Shown one piece after another: positions 32,610-40,853 of a stretch of 64,000 nucleotides of DNA; position 1 is the stretch's first letter, and the number at the start of each line of letters is the position of its first letter. The DNA comes from Chersky-265 sp035275285 (GTDB lineage: Bacteria > Fibrobacterota > Fibrobacteria > UBA11236). The notes beneath the pieces are model-generated. The model searched no databases. It saw nothing but the letters and a program-made list of their open reading frames with translations, and was not told the DNA's origin. The translations under genes were made by a program, and so were the position numbers. Location of the stretch: NCBI GenBank assembly GCA_035275285.1, contig DATENA010000338.1, forward strand, positions 12,975-76,974, written 5' to 3'.

Positions 32610-32627
32610 TACTCATACGTATGAGTA
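32610..32627. promoter_or_regulatory. Perfect palindromic operator over the vapB start codon
   Basis: TACTCATACGTATGAGTA is an 18-bp perfect palindrome. It contains the ATG of the antitoxin gene (32621) and overlaps the -10 box TATACT (32608-32613). A -35-like TTGCTA lies 16 bp upstream (32586-32591). The layout suits autorepression by a ribbon-helix-helix antitoxin and implies a leaderless transcript. Confidence 0.7.
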
Positions 32628-32878
32628 AGTCAAAGCGAGCCCAAATTCCAATGCAGCCGGAAGAATATGCACAGCTTCAACGGTTGGCCGAACGCGAAGG
32701 GAAATCCGTGGCCGAATTGGTCCGCATCGCCGTGGCGGACCGGTATTTTATCCAGCCTGGAAAAGACCGTAAGCAAAAAGCATTGGCGAACCTGTTTTCC
32801 TTACAGCCAATCCCGGTCGAAGATTGGAGCATTATGAAAAAGGAATTGTCAGATCGTTATGGCGCCGCTCTTCCTTGA
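32621..32878 (+). CDS. vapB: Ribbon-helix-helix antitoxin (VapB-like)
   Basis: An 85-residue protein. The N-terminal half, AQIPMQPEEYAQLQRLAERE then GKSVAELVRIAVADRYF, is a typical MetJ/Arc ribbon-helix-helix DNA-binding unit. The C-terminal half, with LFSLQPIPVEDWSIMKKELS, should wrap around the toxin. Its last 20 nt overlap the PIN gene, as in many toxin-antitoxin pairs. A perfect palindrome covers its start codon. The region is AT-richer than the chromosome, as expected for a mobile module. Confidence 0.8.
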   Translation: MSKSKRAQIPMQPEEYAQLQRLAEREGKSVAELVRIAVADRYFIQPGKDRKQKALANLFSLQPIPVEDWSIMKKELSDRYGAALP

Positions 32879-33278
32879 CGCGAACATCTTCTTATATGCA
32901 ATGGGGATCGAGCATCCGGAGAAGGCTCCCTGTCGGAAAGTGCTCGACATGGTGGCGCAAGGCCGCATTGAAGCGGTCACAAGCTCGGAAGTGATGCAAG
33001 AAGTGCTTTACGTTAGGCTTCGAAGAGGGACTCGGAGCGAGGCGTTATCGGCGGTCCGCAACCTCCAGGAAATGGTCGATGCGATACTTCCCGTAACGGG
33101 AGAAAACGTACTGGACGCGTGTGAGCTGCTTTCCCGGTATCCTTCACTGGATGCCCGAGATGCCGTGCATGCCGCTGTGGCCAAAGGGCACGGGATTTCC
33201 AGCATCGTTACGGTCGACAGGGATTTTGAAAGTATCAAGGGACTGCGCCGGCTTTCTCCGACTCAAGCCACTTCTTGA
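32859..33278 (+). CDS. vapC: PIN-domain ribonuclease toxin (VapC-like)
   Basis: A 139-residue PIN-domain protein. The acidic catalytic residues are all present: Asp in FLDANIFLYA, Glu in SSEVMQEVLY, Asp in SLDARDAVHAAVA and Asp in VTVDRDFE. VapC toxins are Mg-dependent endoribonucleases cutting tRNA or rRNA; the target here is unknown. Coupled to the RHH antitoxin by a 20-nt overlap. Its 3' end faces pilB convergently, 40 bp away. Confidence 0.87.
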   Translation: MAPLFLDANIFLYAMGIEHPEKAPCRKVLDMVAQGRIEAVTSSEVMQEVLYVRLRRGTRSEALSAVRNLQEMVDAILPVTGENVLDACELLSRYPSLDARDAVHAAVAKGHGISSIVTVDRDFESIKGLRRLSPTQATS

Positions 33279-33318
33279 GGATATCCGGAGCCGATGCCGG
33301 CTATCGAGCTGCGGTTCC

Positions 33319-35493
33319 CTACAGCTCCGTCGTCGCCGCCAACACCTGCTCGATGGTCGTCTCCCCCCGCAGCACCAGCTCGATGCCCGCCTGCCGCAAG
33401 GTCTTCATCCCTTCCTGCTCCGCGCAGGCCTGGATCTCCATGGTGGAGGCGTTCTTGAGGATGAGCTTCTTGACCTCGCGGGAACAGTTCAGCATCTCGA
33501 AAATGCCGATGCGGCCCTGGTAGCCCACGCCGTTGCAGGTCACGCAGCCTTCGCCCATGTGGAACTTCACCGCGGCCGCGTCCTCGACGCGCAGGTGGAG
33601 CTGTTCGATCATCTCCCGCGGCGGGGAATAGGGCACCTTGCAGCGCGCGCAGATCTTGCGGACCAGGCGCTGGGCCACCACCAGGTTCAGGGACGAGGCC
33701 AGCAACAGGGGCGGGATGCCGATGTCGACGAAGCGCGCGATGGCGCTGGAAGCGTCGTTGGTGTGCAGGGACGAGAACACCATGTGGCCGGTGAGGGCCA
33801 TCTTGACCGCGATGTCCGCGGTTTCGTTGTCGCGGATTTCCCCGATGAGGATGGTGTCCGGGTCCTGGCGCAGGATGGAGCGCAGGGCGTTGGCGAAGGA
33901 CATGCCGATGGCGGCGTTGACGTGCACCTGGGTCACGCCTTCCATGTGGTATTCCACCGGGTCTTCCACGGTGATGATGTTGGACGTGACGTCCTTGATC
34001 TGCTGGAGGGCGGAATAGAGCGTGGTGGACTTGCCGGAACCCGTGGGGCCAGTCACCACGATCATGCCGTGGGGCTTTCCGATGTTCTCGCGGAAGATCT
34101 TGAGCTCGTGGTCCGTGAAGCCCAGGTTGTACATGCTCTTTTCGTAGGCTTCCTTGTCCAGGATGCGCAGCACGCATTTCTCGCCGAAGATGGTGGGCAG
34201 GATGGAGACCCGCACGTCCACTTCCTTGAGGCCTATCTTGACCACCATGCGCCCGTCCTGGGGCAGGCGGCGCTCGGCGATGTTGAGGTCCGAAAGGATC
34301 TTGATGCGGGTGACGATGGCCTGGTGGGAGTGGCGCGGCGGGGACATGACCCGGCGCAGCTCGCCGTCGATGCGGTAGCGCACCGACAGCTCCTTCTCCA
34401 TCGGCTCGATGTGGATGTCGCTGGCGCGGTCGCGCACGGCGTTGGCGATGAGCATGTTCACCAGCTTGATGATGCCCAGCTCGGCGCCTGCGCTGGCGGC
34501 CTCCTCGACGCCCATCTCCTCTTCGACCTTCTTGATGTACTGCACCTCGGTCGCGAGGTCGGCCATCAGGTCGGAGGCGCTCCGGTGGGAGGCGATGTCC
34601 CGGTAATAGCGGTCGATGGAGACGGTGATGTCTTCCAGCGTGCCCAGGATGGGCGTGATGCGCAGATCGGTCTGATCGCGCAGGTTGTCCAAAAGGCGCA
34701 GGTTGGACGTGTCCAGCATGGCCACGATGAGTTCGTCTTCTATCTTCTCCAGGCCGATGCAATGGTATTCCCGGGCCACGCGCTCGGGGATCAGGGCCAC
34801 CACGTTCAGGTCCGCGGAGGCGAATTGCTTGGGGGTGGCCACGGGCACGCCCAACTGGCTGGCCAGGAAATGCGTCTTCTGGAATTCGTCGATGAAGCCG
34901 AGGGAGACCAGGGCATCTCCCAGCCGGAGGTTGGTGGTCTCCTTCTGGAAGTCCAGGGCCTTCTTCAATTGCACGGAGGTGATGATGCCGTTCTCGACCA
35001 GGATGGCGCCCAGGGCCTGGGCTTTCCTGGTGAAGTCCATGCGCTGGGACTTCTTCTTGTGCTCGATGCGCAGGGACGCGACGTAGGTCTTCAGGATCTT
35101 GCCCAGCTCCTGGGGAGGCAGGGGCAGGTAGAGGATGTCGTCCGCGGCGAGTTCGGTCCTGGCTTCGGACACCTGGGCCATGCCGCCTTCGTTGACCACG
35201 GCCAGCAGGCAGGGGACCTTGGCGATGAGCTTGAGGGTGGCCACGTCATGGACGAAGGTTTCCAGGGAGTCCCCGGGGCTGAAAATGGCCAGGGCCATTT
35301 CGCATTGGAGCTTGTCCGAATGCCCGAAGTTGCCCGCGAACAGTTGCAGGAACTGTCCTACTTCCGCCGCTTTCAGGAGCTGCGCGAATTGCTGCAAGGA
35401 CTCTTTGCGGTACGCCAGCAGGGTGGTCTTCAGAGGCGCAAGGTTTTCCACGGCGGGTCCTGATTCGGATGCGGTTCTGGCCAAAGTCGTCAT
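33319..35493 (-). CDS. pilB: Type IV pilus assembly ATPase with N-terminal pseudo-receiver domain
   Basis: A 724-residue protein. Residues about 22-150 look like a response-regulator receiver fold (MALAIFSPGDSLETFVHDVA, KVPCLLAVVNEGGM, AADDILYLPLPPQELGKIL) but lack the phospho-acceptor Asp, and Leu replaces the conserved Lys. An MshEN/GSPII_E N-domain follows (LGAILVENGIITSVQLKKAL; LRLGDALVSLGFI). The secretion ATPase comes next: GPTGSGKSTTLYSAL (Walker A), ITVEDPVEY (Asp box), LRQDPDTILIGEIRD (Walker B), SLHTNDA (His box), and the CARC...CVTC zinc site. It powers pilus extension and belongs with the pilus genes at 38-46 kb, although two plus-strand genes intervene. No pilT is in the window. 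Confidence 0.92.
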   Translation of the reverse strand: MTTLARTASESGPAVENLAPLKTTLLAYRKESLQQFAQLLKAAEVGQFLQLFAGNFGHSDKLQCEMALAIFSPGDSLETFVHDVATLKLIAKVPCLLAVVNEGGMAQVSEARTELAADDILYLPLPPQELGKILKTYVASLRIEHKKKSQRMDFTRKAQALGAILVENGIITSVQLKKALDFQKETTNLRLGDALVSLGFIDEFQKTHFLASQLGVPVATPKQFASADLNVVALIPERVAREYHCIGLEKIEDELIVAMLDTSNLRLLDNLRDQTDLRITPILGTLEDITVSIDRYYRDIASHRSASDLMADLATEVQYIKKVEEEMGVEEAASAGAELGIIKLVNMLIANAVRDRASDIHIEPMEKELSVRYRIDGELRRVMSPPRHSHQAIVTRIKILSDLNIAERRLPQDGRMVVKIGLKEVDVRVSILPTIFGEKCVLRILDKEAYEKSMYNLGFTDHELKIFRENIGKPHGMIVVTGPTGSGKSTTLYSALQQIKDVTSNIITVEDPVEYHMEGVTQVHVNAAIGMSFANALRSILRQDPDTILIGEIRDNETADIAVKMALTGHMVFSSLHTNDASSAIARFVDIGIPPLLLASSLNLVVAQRLVRKICARCKVPYSPPREMIEQLHLRVEDAAAVKFHMGEGCVTCNGVGYQGRIGIFEMLNCSREVKKLILKNASTMEIQACAEQEGMKTLRQAGIELVLRGETTIEQVLAATTEL

Positions 35494-35693
35494 ATTATCG
35501 TGCCTGATGGTTGTAAAAGCCCGGAAAAGGCGCGCCCGGAGGGATGCCTAAACATAGAATGATTCCCGTTTTGGGCTCAACGGCAAATTCCTCAATTCCC
35601 GTGTCCATAAAGAAGCAAATTTCCACGAAGCAAAAATAAACTGGAAATCTCCTGCGGTGGGCCTGATAATCCCTATATTTACGGCAAATCGCC

Positions 35694-36533
35694 ATGGTCG
35701 ACCTGTATCAATATACCGATTACCGAAAGTATCTTCGGGATTATTACGAAGCAAAAAGAGCCTCCCAAAAGGAGTTCACCCACCGGTATATCGCCCAGGC
35801 CATCGGGTTCAAATCCACGGGCACCTTCGCCCAGATCCTGCAGGGCAAAACCAACATCTCTCCGCAGACCATCCTGCATTTCGTGCGCTTTCTGGCCCTG
35901 AAAAAGGACGAAGCGGATTATTTCGAATTGCTGGTGCTCTTCAACCAGGGCAAAAGCCATGCGGAAAAGAAGCGCTATTTCGAGAGGATCATTTCCTTTC
36001 CCAAATCGAACCTCAAGCAGGTGGACTCCACCCAGTACGCCTTCTATGAGAAATGGTATTACAGCGTCATCCGCGAAACCCTGGCGTTCCATCCCTTCGT
36101 GGACGATTTCCGGGAGCTGGCGCGCCTGCTCATGCCCCCCATCGCCACCTCCGAAGCCCAGAAGGCCATAAGGCTCCTGGAAGAGCTGGGGCTGATCCGC
36201 AAGAACGAAGGCGGCGTCTACGAAAAATCCGATCCGGTGATCACCTCGGGATACGACACCCGCTCCCTGGCGGTCAACCAATTCATCATCGAGACCCTGG
36301 ACCTGGCCAAGGTGGCCCTGGACGAGCTGCCGCGGGACGAGCGCAGCCTGTCGGCCCTGACCCTGAGCCTGCCCGAGGACGGCTATGCCATGATCGAGGA
36401 AAAAGTCAAAAACTTCCGCCGCGAGCTGTTGGAGCTGGCGCGCAACTGCGCGGAACCCAAGCGGGTCATCCAAGTCAATTTCCAGATCTTCCCGGTGACG
36501 CGGAAGCCCGACGAGGGGAAACATGAAGCCTAA
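35694..36533 (+). CDS. TIGR02147-family protein
   Basis: A 279-residue protein starting MVDLYQYTDYRKYLRDYYEA, then KRASQKEFTHRYIAQAIGFK and STGTFAQILQGKTNISPQTI, a helix-turn-helix-like arrangement characteristic of TIGR02147, a family expanded in Fibrobacter. A middle domain (YYSVIRETLAFHPFVDDFRE) and a winged-helix-like stretch (AQKAIRLLEELGLIRKNEGG) follow. It probably regulates transcription. Its last 11 nt overlap the downstream lipoprotein gene, so the two are co-expressed. TATATT at 35674-35679 is a likely -10 box. This gene is my main taxonomic clue. Confidence 0.88.
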   Translation: MVDLYQYTDYRKYLRDYYEAKRASQKEFTHRYIAQAIGFKSTGTFAQILQGKTNISPQTILHFVRFLALKKDEADYFELLVLFNQGKSHAEKKRYFERIISFPKSNLKQVDSTQYAFYEKWYYSVIRETLAFHPFVDDFRELARLLMPPIATSEAQKAIRLLEELGLIRKNEGGVYEKSDPVITSGYDTRSLAVNQFIIETLDLAKVALDELPRDERSLSALTLSLPEDGYAMIEEKVKNFRRELLELARNCAEPKRVIQVNFQIFPVTRKPDEGKHEA

Positions 36534-38220
36534 ACCGATCTCCGCCCGCCTCGCCCGAGCCCTGCTCGGAAGCCTGGCGATCCTGGCCGGGACCCATTGC
36601 ACGGAAAGCCCCACGGAAGCGCTCCAAGGCGGCGGCGGGTCGGAAGCCGTGGCCCTGGTCGGATCCTTCGAGTACCCCGATCACAAGCCCGCCATGCAGG
36701 CCAGCGTGCGCCTGCGCCCCCGGCTGTTCCTGTCCGACACCGCCGCGGGAGCCGCCCCGGCCGCCGGTTCCGGGACCGTGCTGGACGCCGTGACCGATTC
36801 CCAAGGCGCCTTCCGCATGGATTCGGTGAAGCGCGGCGATTATTTCCTGGAGATCCGCGACAGCGCCTCGCACGGGCTGCTCATCCCCTGTACCCTGACG
36901 GGGGATTCCACCGTGGTCAGGCTGGAGGCGGCCGCCCTGCGGCCCACGGGAGCGGTGACCGGATCCATCGTGGCGCCGGAAGGCTTCGCGGGCCGCACCT
37001 ATGTCCAGGTGTACGGCCTGGATCGCCAGGTCAAGACCGATTCCGCCACGGGCCGGTTCCGCATGGACGGGCTGCCCCAGGGGACCTACACCCTCCGGGC
37101 CGTGTACAGCGCTCCGGCGGTGGACCCGCGCGAGATAGACAGCGTGGCGGCCTACGCCGCCGACACCACCGACATCGGGGCCGTGCGCCTGGCCTCCTTC
37201 GAGAACGAGAACTACGCGGCCTGGCCCCGATCCCGGCGCCTCTACGTGAACACCACCGCCTCCGGCGCCAACGTGGCCGGCAACGTGGACGACTTCCCCC
37301 TGCTGGTCCGCCTCACCAAGGACAATTTCGACTTCTCCGCCGGCCGGGGCGGCCGCGACGTCCGCTTCGCGGACGCCAAGGGGAAACGTCTGCGTTACGA
37401 GGTGGAACGCTGGGACTCGGCCGCCGCGGTCGCGGAGCTGTGGGTGCGCCTGGACCGCGTGAACGGGAACTCCAACTCCCAGTTCATCACCATGCATTGG
37501 GGCCTGCCCGGCGCGGAGGACATCGCCGATTCCCGCATGGTGTTCGGCGCGGACGCGGGTTTCGCGGGCGTCTGGCACCTGGGCGAAAGCGAACCGGACA
37601 CCGTCTCGGCGGATCTCTACCGGGATGCCGTGGGATACGATCCGGCGGCCGACCGGGTGGCCTCCTCCGGCCGGGACGGCGTGGTGGGCTACGGCGCGGC
37701 CTTCGAAGGCGACGACTACATCGCCGTGCCCGTGGCCAATCCGCTCTTGCAGCCCAACGCCATGGTCTCCGTGTCCGCCTGGATGAAGGCCTCGCGCACC
37801 TCCGTCCTGGGCGGGAACATCCTGTCCATGGGCGACAGCTATACCCTGCGCGTCAATCCGAACGGCACCGGCCGCTTCTCCTTTTTCAACGGGGAAATGA
37901 TCGGGGTGGAAACCCCCAAGACCGTCAACCTGCTCGACTCGGCCTGGCATCACCTGGCGGCCACGTACGATGGATCCGCCCTGTCCCTCTACGTGGACGG
38001 AAAGCTCTCGGCCAGGGCCGCGGCCAAAGGATCCCTCGACTACCGCTTCTGGCCCGCCTTCGTCATGGGCCGGCACGGCAACCGCAAGCCGGGATACGAT
38101 TTCCACGGCAGCCTGGACCAGGTGGAGGTTTCCGGCGAAACGGCCCGGTCGGCGGATTGGATCAAGCTGGCGTACGAGAACCAGCGGACCGGCTCCAAGC
38201 TGGTGGAGTTCCGGCCTTAG
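36523..38220 (+). CDS. Surface lipoprotein with DUF2341 and LamG domains
   Basis: A 565-residue protein. Signal and lipobox-like LAILAGTHC predict a lipid-anchored protein. Two carboxypeptidase-regulatory-like beta units come first (TDSQGAFRMDSVKRGDYFLE; DSATGRFRMDGLPQGTYTLR). A DUF2341 domain follows (DDFPLLVRLTKDNFDFSAGR, GRDVRFADAKGKRLRYEVER). Last is a LamG/concanavalin-like domain (AAFEGDDYIAVPVANPLLQP, SAWHHLAATYDGSALSLYVD). Such proteins bind or present carbohydrates at the cell surface. It is translated from within the TIGR02147 gene end, forming a regulator-lipoprotein pair, and is inserted between pilB and the rest of the pilus cluster on the opposite strand. Confidence 0.85.
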   Translation: MKPKPISARLARALLGSLAILAGTHCTESPTEALQGGGGSEAVALVGSFEYPDHKPAMQASVRLRPRLFLSDTAAGAAPAAGSGTVLDAVTDSQGAFRMDSVKRGDYFLEIRDSASHGLLIPCTLTGDSTVVRLEAAALRPTGAVTGSIVAPEGFAGRTYVQVYGLDRQVKTDSATGRFRMDGLPQGTYTLRAVYSAPAVDPREIDSVAAYAADTTDIGAVRLASFENENYAAWPRSRRLYVNTTASGANVAGNVDDFPLLVRLTKDNFDFSAGRGGRDVRFADAKGKRLRYEVERWDSAAAVAELWVRLDRVNGNSNSQFITMHWGLPGAEDIADSRMVFGADAGFAGVWHLGESEPDTVSADLYRDAVGYDPAADRVASSGRDGVVGYGAAFEGDDYIAVPVANPLLQPNAMVSVSAWMKASRTSVLGGNILSMGDSYTLRVNPNGTGRFSFFNGEMIGVETPKTVNLLDSAWHHLAATYDGSALSLYVDGKLSARAAAKGSLDYRFWPAFVMGRHGNRKPGYDFHGSLDQVEVSGETARSADWIKLAYENQRTGSKLVEFRP

Positions 38221-38245
38221 TACTAGAGGGTGTTATCGGCCCGGG

Positions 38246-39664
38246 CTATCTGGCCCCGGCCGGATCCTTGGTCCCGCCCGTTTCGAAAATCAGGTCCGAC
38301 GATTTGCGGACGATCTTGGGCTTGACCTCGATGATGAGGTTGGTCCTGCGCTTGACGCTCAGGCGATGGGTGAACAAGGCGCCGATCAGGGGGATTTGCC
38401 CCAGTATCGGCAGCTTCCGCAACTCTTCCGTATCCTCTTCCGAAAGCAACCCCGCCAGGAACACCGTCTGGCCGTCGGCCACGCGCACGGTGGTCTTGGT
38501 GGTGCGCACCTTCACCAGGGGCAGGTCCGAATTGGGGCCCTTGAAGCCGGTGATGGAGCTGACCTCCGGTTCCAGGTTCAGGGTGATTTCCGCGTCTTCG
38601 TTGACGTGGGGCATCATCTTGATCTTCACGCCCACGTCTTCGTGCTGGACCTGCTGGTTGGCGCCGCCGCCCGCAAGGGCCGCGGAGTTGTAGGTCTGGA
38701 TGACGTACGGGATCTTCTCGCCGATGTGCAGGCTCGCCTCCCGGTTATTGGTGGTGGTGAGCTTGGAGTTCATCAGCACGCGGGCGTCGCCGTTCTGGAT
38801 GAGCATGTCCAGGAGCAGGTTGAGGCTGATGGGCGAGCGGGTTCCGCTTTTGAGCAGATAGCCTTCGCTGACCGGGGCGGCGGGGAAGCCGATACCGGTG
38901 GAGACGGGGGAAAGGGCGCCCCAGTCGATGCCGTATTTATCCTGGTTGTCCACGGTGACTTCGATCAGCCGCGTCTCGAGAAGCACCTGGGTATGGGGAT
39001 GATCGATGGAGCGCACGATGCGCTCGATTTCGTTGATGACGCGCGGGCTGGCATAGGCGATGAGGCGGTTGCCGCCGCGATCCACCTTGACGTTCTTGCT
39101 GAAGTCCGCGAGCAGGGTGGCGACTTCCTCCGCATCGGCGTAGTTGAGGGCGATGACGTAGCCGGATTGGCCCACCTCGTCCTTGAGCTTGCCCGGTTCG
39201 CCGATGAGCACGGAGTTGCCGATGATTTCGTAAGAGAGGCCCGCGGCGCGCACGATGAGATCGATGGCTTCGGATACCGGAGTCTTGTTGAGGATGATGG
39301 AGATCTTCGCCTTCTGCACCCCTTCTCCGGCCACGAAGTTCATGCTGGAGCGATCGGCCATGACCTTGAGGATCTCGGAGAGATTGGCGTCCTGGGCGTT
39401 CAGGGAAATGGTCATGCGCAGCAGGGGATTGGGATCCTTGGTGATGATGGGCGACTCGGTCTTGAGTTCCACGGAGGCGGCGGGGGCGGACCCTTGCGGC
39501 CCGGAAGAGAGGGATTCCGCCATGACGGCCGTTCCGGTCAAGCCCAGAAAGGCGAGCACGAGGAAAGCGCGGGTCGCCGCAGCCGATTCTTGGACACGGG
39601 CGGGCGGCAAATCGGCCTGGAAGCGATAATCGTGGCCGCGGGAATGGATTCGTTTGGTCTGCAT
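38246..39664 (-). CDS. pilQ: Type IV pilus secretin
   Basis: A 472-residue outer-membrane channel protein. After an N-terminal signal region (FLVLAFLGLTGTAVMAES), a secretin/TonB short N-domain (ISLNAQDANLSEILKVMADR; SMNFVAGEGVQKAKISIILN) and an N1 domain (YVIALNYADAEEVATLLADF) lead into the secretin core (VLLETRLIEVTVDNQDKYGI; VLMNSKLTTTNNREASLHIG; GQTVFLAGLLSEED; LPILGQIPLIGALF). It is shorter than many PilQ because AMIN domains are absent. It is the last gene of the pilus operon, 14 nt after pilP. A long N-terminal leader before the signal is a little unusual; an internal start is possible. Confidence 0.9.
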   Translation of the reverse strand: MQTKRIHSRGHDYRFQADLPPARVQESAAATRAFLVLAFLGLTGTAVMAESLSSGPQGSAPAASVELKTESPIITKDPNPLLRMTISLNAQDANLSEILKVMADRSSMNFVAGEGVQKAKISIILNKTPVSEAIDLIVRAAGLSYEIIGNSVLIGEPGKLKDEVGQSGYVIALNYADAEEVATLLADFSKNVKVDRGGNRLIAYASPRVINEIERIVRSIDHPHTQVLLETRLIEVTVDNQDKYGIDWGALSPVSTGIGFPAAPVSEGYLLKSGTRSPISLNLLLDMLIQNGDARVLMNSKLTTTNNREASLHIGEKIPYVIQTYNSAALAGGGANQQVQHEDVGVKIKMMPHVNEDAEITLNLEPEVSSITGFKGPNSDLPLVKVRTTKTTVRVADGQTVFLAGLLSEEDTEELRKLPILGQIPLIGALFTHRLSVKRRTNLIIEVKPKIVRKSSDLIFETGGTKDPAGAR

Positions 39665-39678
39665 GTCTTCGTCCCGCC

Positions 39679-40266
39679 TTATTTTTTCTGGTAATTCCGG
39701 TTTCCGGACAAGTCGTAGCTGTATACGGCGGAATCGTTTTCCATCGTGATGTCTTTGCCGGTGATCCGGGTTACCTTGCGCGGACCCACCATGTCTCCCA
39801 CGTCCACGGACAAGGAGCGTTCCCCGTCCATGACGATGGCGGTGTGCTGGCCGTAATCGTCCGCGATGATGGCGGTCAGCTTGACCTGGTCGGTGGGCGC
39901 GGCCGGGGCCGCGGGAACTTTTCCCGAATCCGGTTTGGCGGCCGCAGCGTTTTTCGAAGCCGGGGCGGACCGGGCCGTGACCGCACGGCGCGGGGCCGGT
40001 TCGGATATCGGGGTGGCCATTTCGCGGCGGCGGCCGGTCATCGGATCCTTGCCGCCGGGATAGGAAAAGCTGGCGCGGAAGGCAAGCACCTGCTCCAGAT
40101 GGTCGACCAGATCGATGAATTTCTGGTCGTAGCCTTCGGTGGTGGCCAGGGATTGGTTCACTTCCAGGCGGAACCCGCTGTTCTGGGAGAAGACCCGCAG
40201 GGCCAGGCCCAAGGCCATGACCATGGAGAGGATGGCCGCGGCGGTGAATGGATTGAAACGCATCAT
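39679..40266 (-). CDS. pilP: PilP-like pilus assembly protein
   Basis: A 195-residue protein with an N-terminal membrane segment (AAAILSMVMALGLALRVF), a helical stretch, a Pro/Ala-rich linker and a C-terminal beta domain: VKLTAIIADDYGQHTAIVMD, GERSLSVDVGDMVGPRKVTR and ITMENDSAVYSYD. This matches the HR/beta domain of PilP, which links the inner-membrane PilN-PilO complex to the secretin. It has a TM anchor instead of the usual lipobox. Gene order pilMNOPQ supports the assignment; sequence alone would not be decisive. Confidence 0.7.
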   Translation of the reverse strand: MMRFNPFTAAAILSMVMALGLALRVFSQNSGFRLEVNQSLATTEGYDQKFIDLVDHLEQVLAFRASFSYPGGKDPMTGRRREMATPISEPAPRRAVTARSAPASKNAAAAKPDSGKVPAAPAAPTDQVKLTAIIADDYGQHTAIVMDGERSLSVDVGDMVGPRKVTRITGKDITMENDSAVYSYDLSGNRNYQKK

Positions 40267-40853
40267 CAGCCTTTCTTGACCCGGAACGTATCGAGGTGGA
40301 GCTTGATGGAAACGCCCTTGCGGCCGGGGGCGGTCGGCGCGGCAAGCCCTTTATTCTTGGACGGGGACGTCGCCGCGGGTGCAGGGGATTCCCGGGAGGT
40401 TTCCGAAACGTCGAAAGACGTCATGGCCATGACCCGGCGGCTGTTTTCCAGTTTGGAGCACAGTTCTCCGAAGCTGAAGAAATCTCCTTCCAGTTGGATG
40501 TCGTAGCCATAGGTGGTTACCCTTCCCGTGACGGTGGGAGGGAAGGGCCGGACCGACACCAGGTGCATCTTCAGATCGCCGACGCAGGAGGTCAGGAAGT
40601 CGAAGAGGATGGACTCATGGGAGACGGAATCCTCCTGGGCCGCGAAGTCGATGTTGCTGTACACCAGGTCCCGCACGTGGTTCAGGTTTTCGGAAACGAT
40701 TTTGGCCGTGGCGAGCTGGTTGGAGGTGATGATGCGTTGTTTTTCCAGATCCTTGAAGCGCGTTACGAACCGCGACGTATAGAACAAGTCCGCCGGGATC
40801 AGGCATACGGCGACCACGGTCATGGCAACGAGCAGGGTTTCGCCGGATTTCAT
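40266..40853 (-). CDS. pilO: PilO-like pilus inner-membrane protein
   Basis: About 195 residues. One N-terminal TM (TLLVAMTVVAVCLIPADLFY), a coiled-coil-like region (FKDLEKQRIITSNQLATAKI) and a ferredoxin-like domain (DIQLEGDFFSFGELCSKLEN; RRVMAMTSFDVSE) are the PilO plan. ATG 40853 overlaps the pilN stop in ATGA; ATG 40865 is an alternative. It forms the alignment complex with PilN and PilP. Confidence 0.75.
   Translation of the reverse strand: MKSGETLLVAMTVVAVCLIPADLFYTSRFVTRFKDLEKQRIITSNQLATAKIVSENLNHVRDLVYSNIDFAAQEDSVSHESILFDFLTSCVGDLKMHLVSVRPFPPTVTGRVTTYGYDIQLEGDFFSFGELCSKLENSRRVMAMTSFDVSETSRESPAPAATSPSKNKGLAAPTAPGRKGVSIKLHLDTFRVKKG

Noticed and set aside
33121..35463. 780-residue plus-strand frame
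   Set aside because: Antisense to pilB with His/Gly-rich composition; pilB motifs are intact on the other strand.
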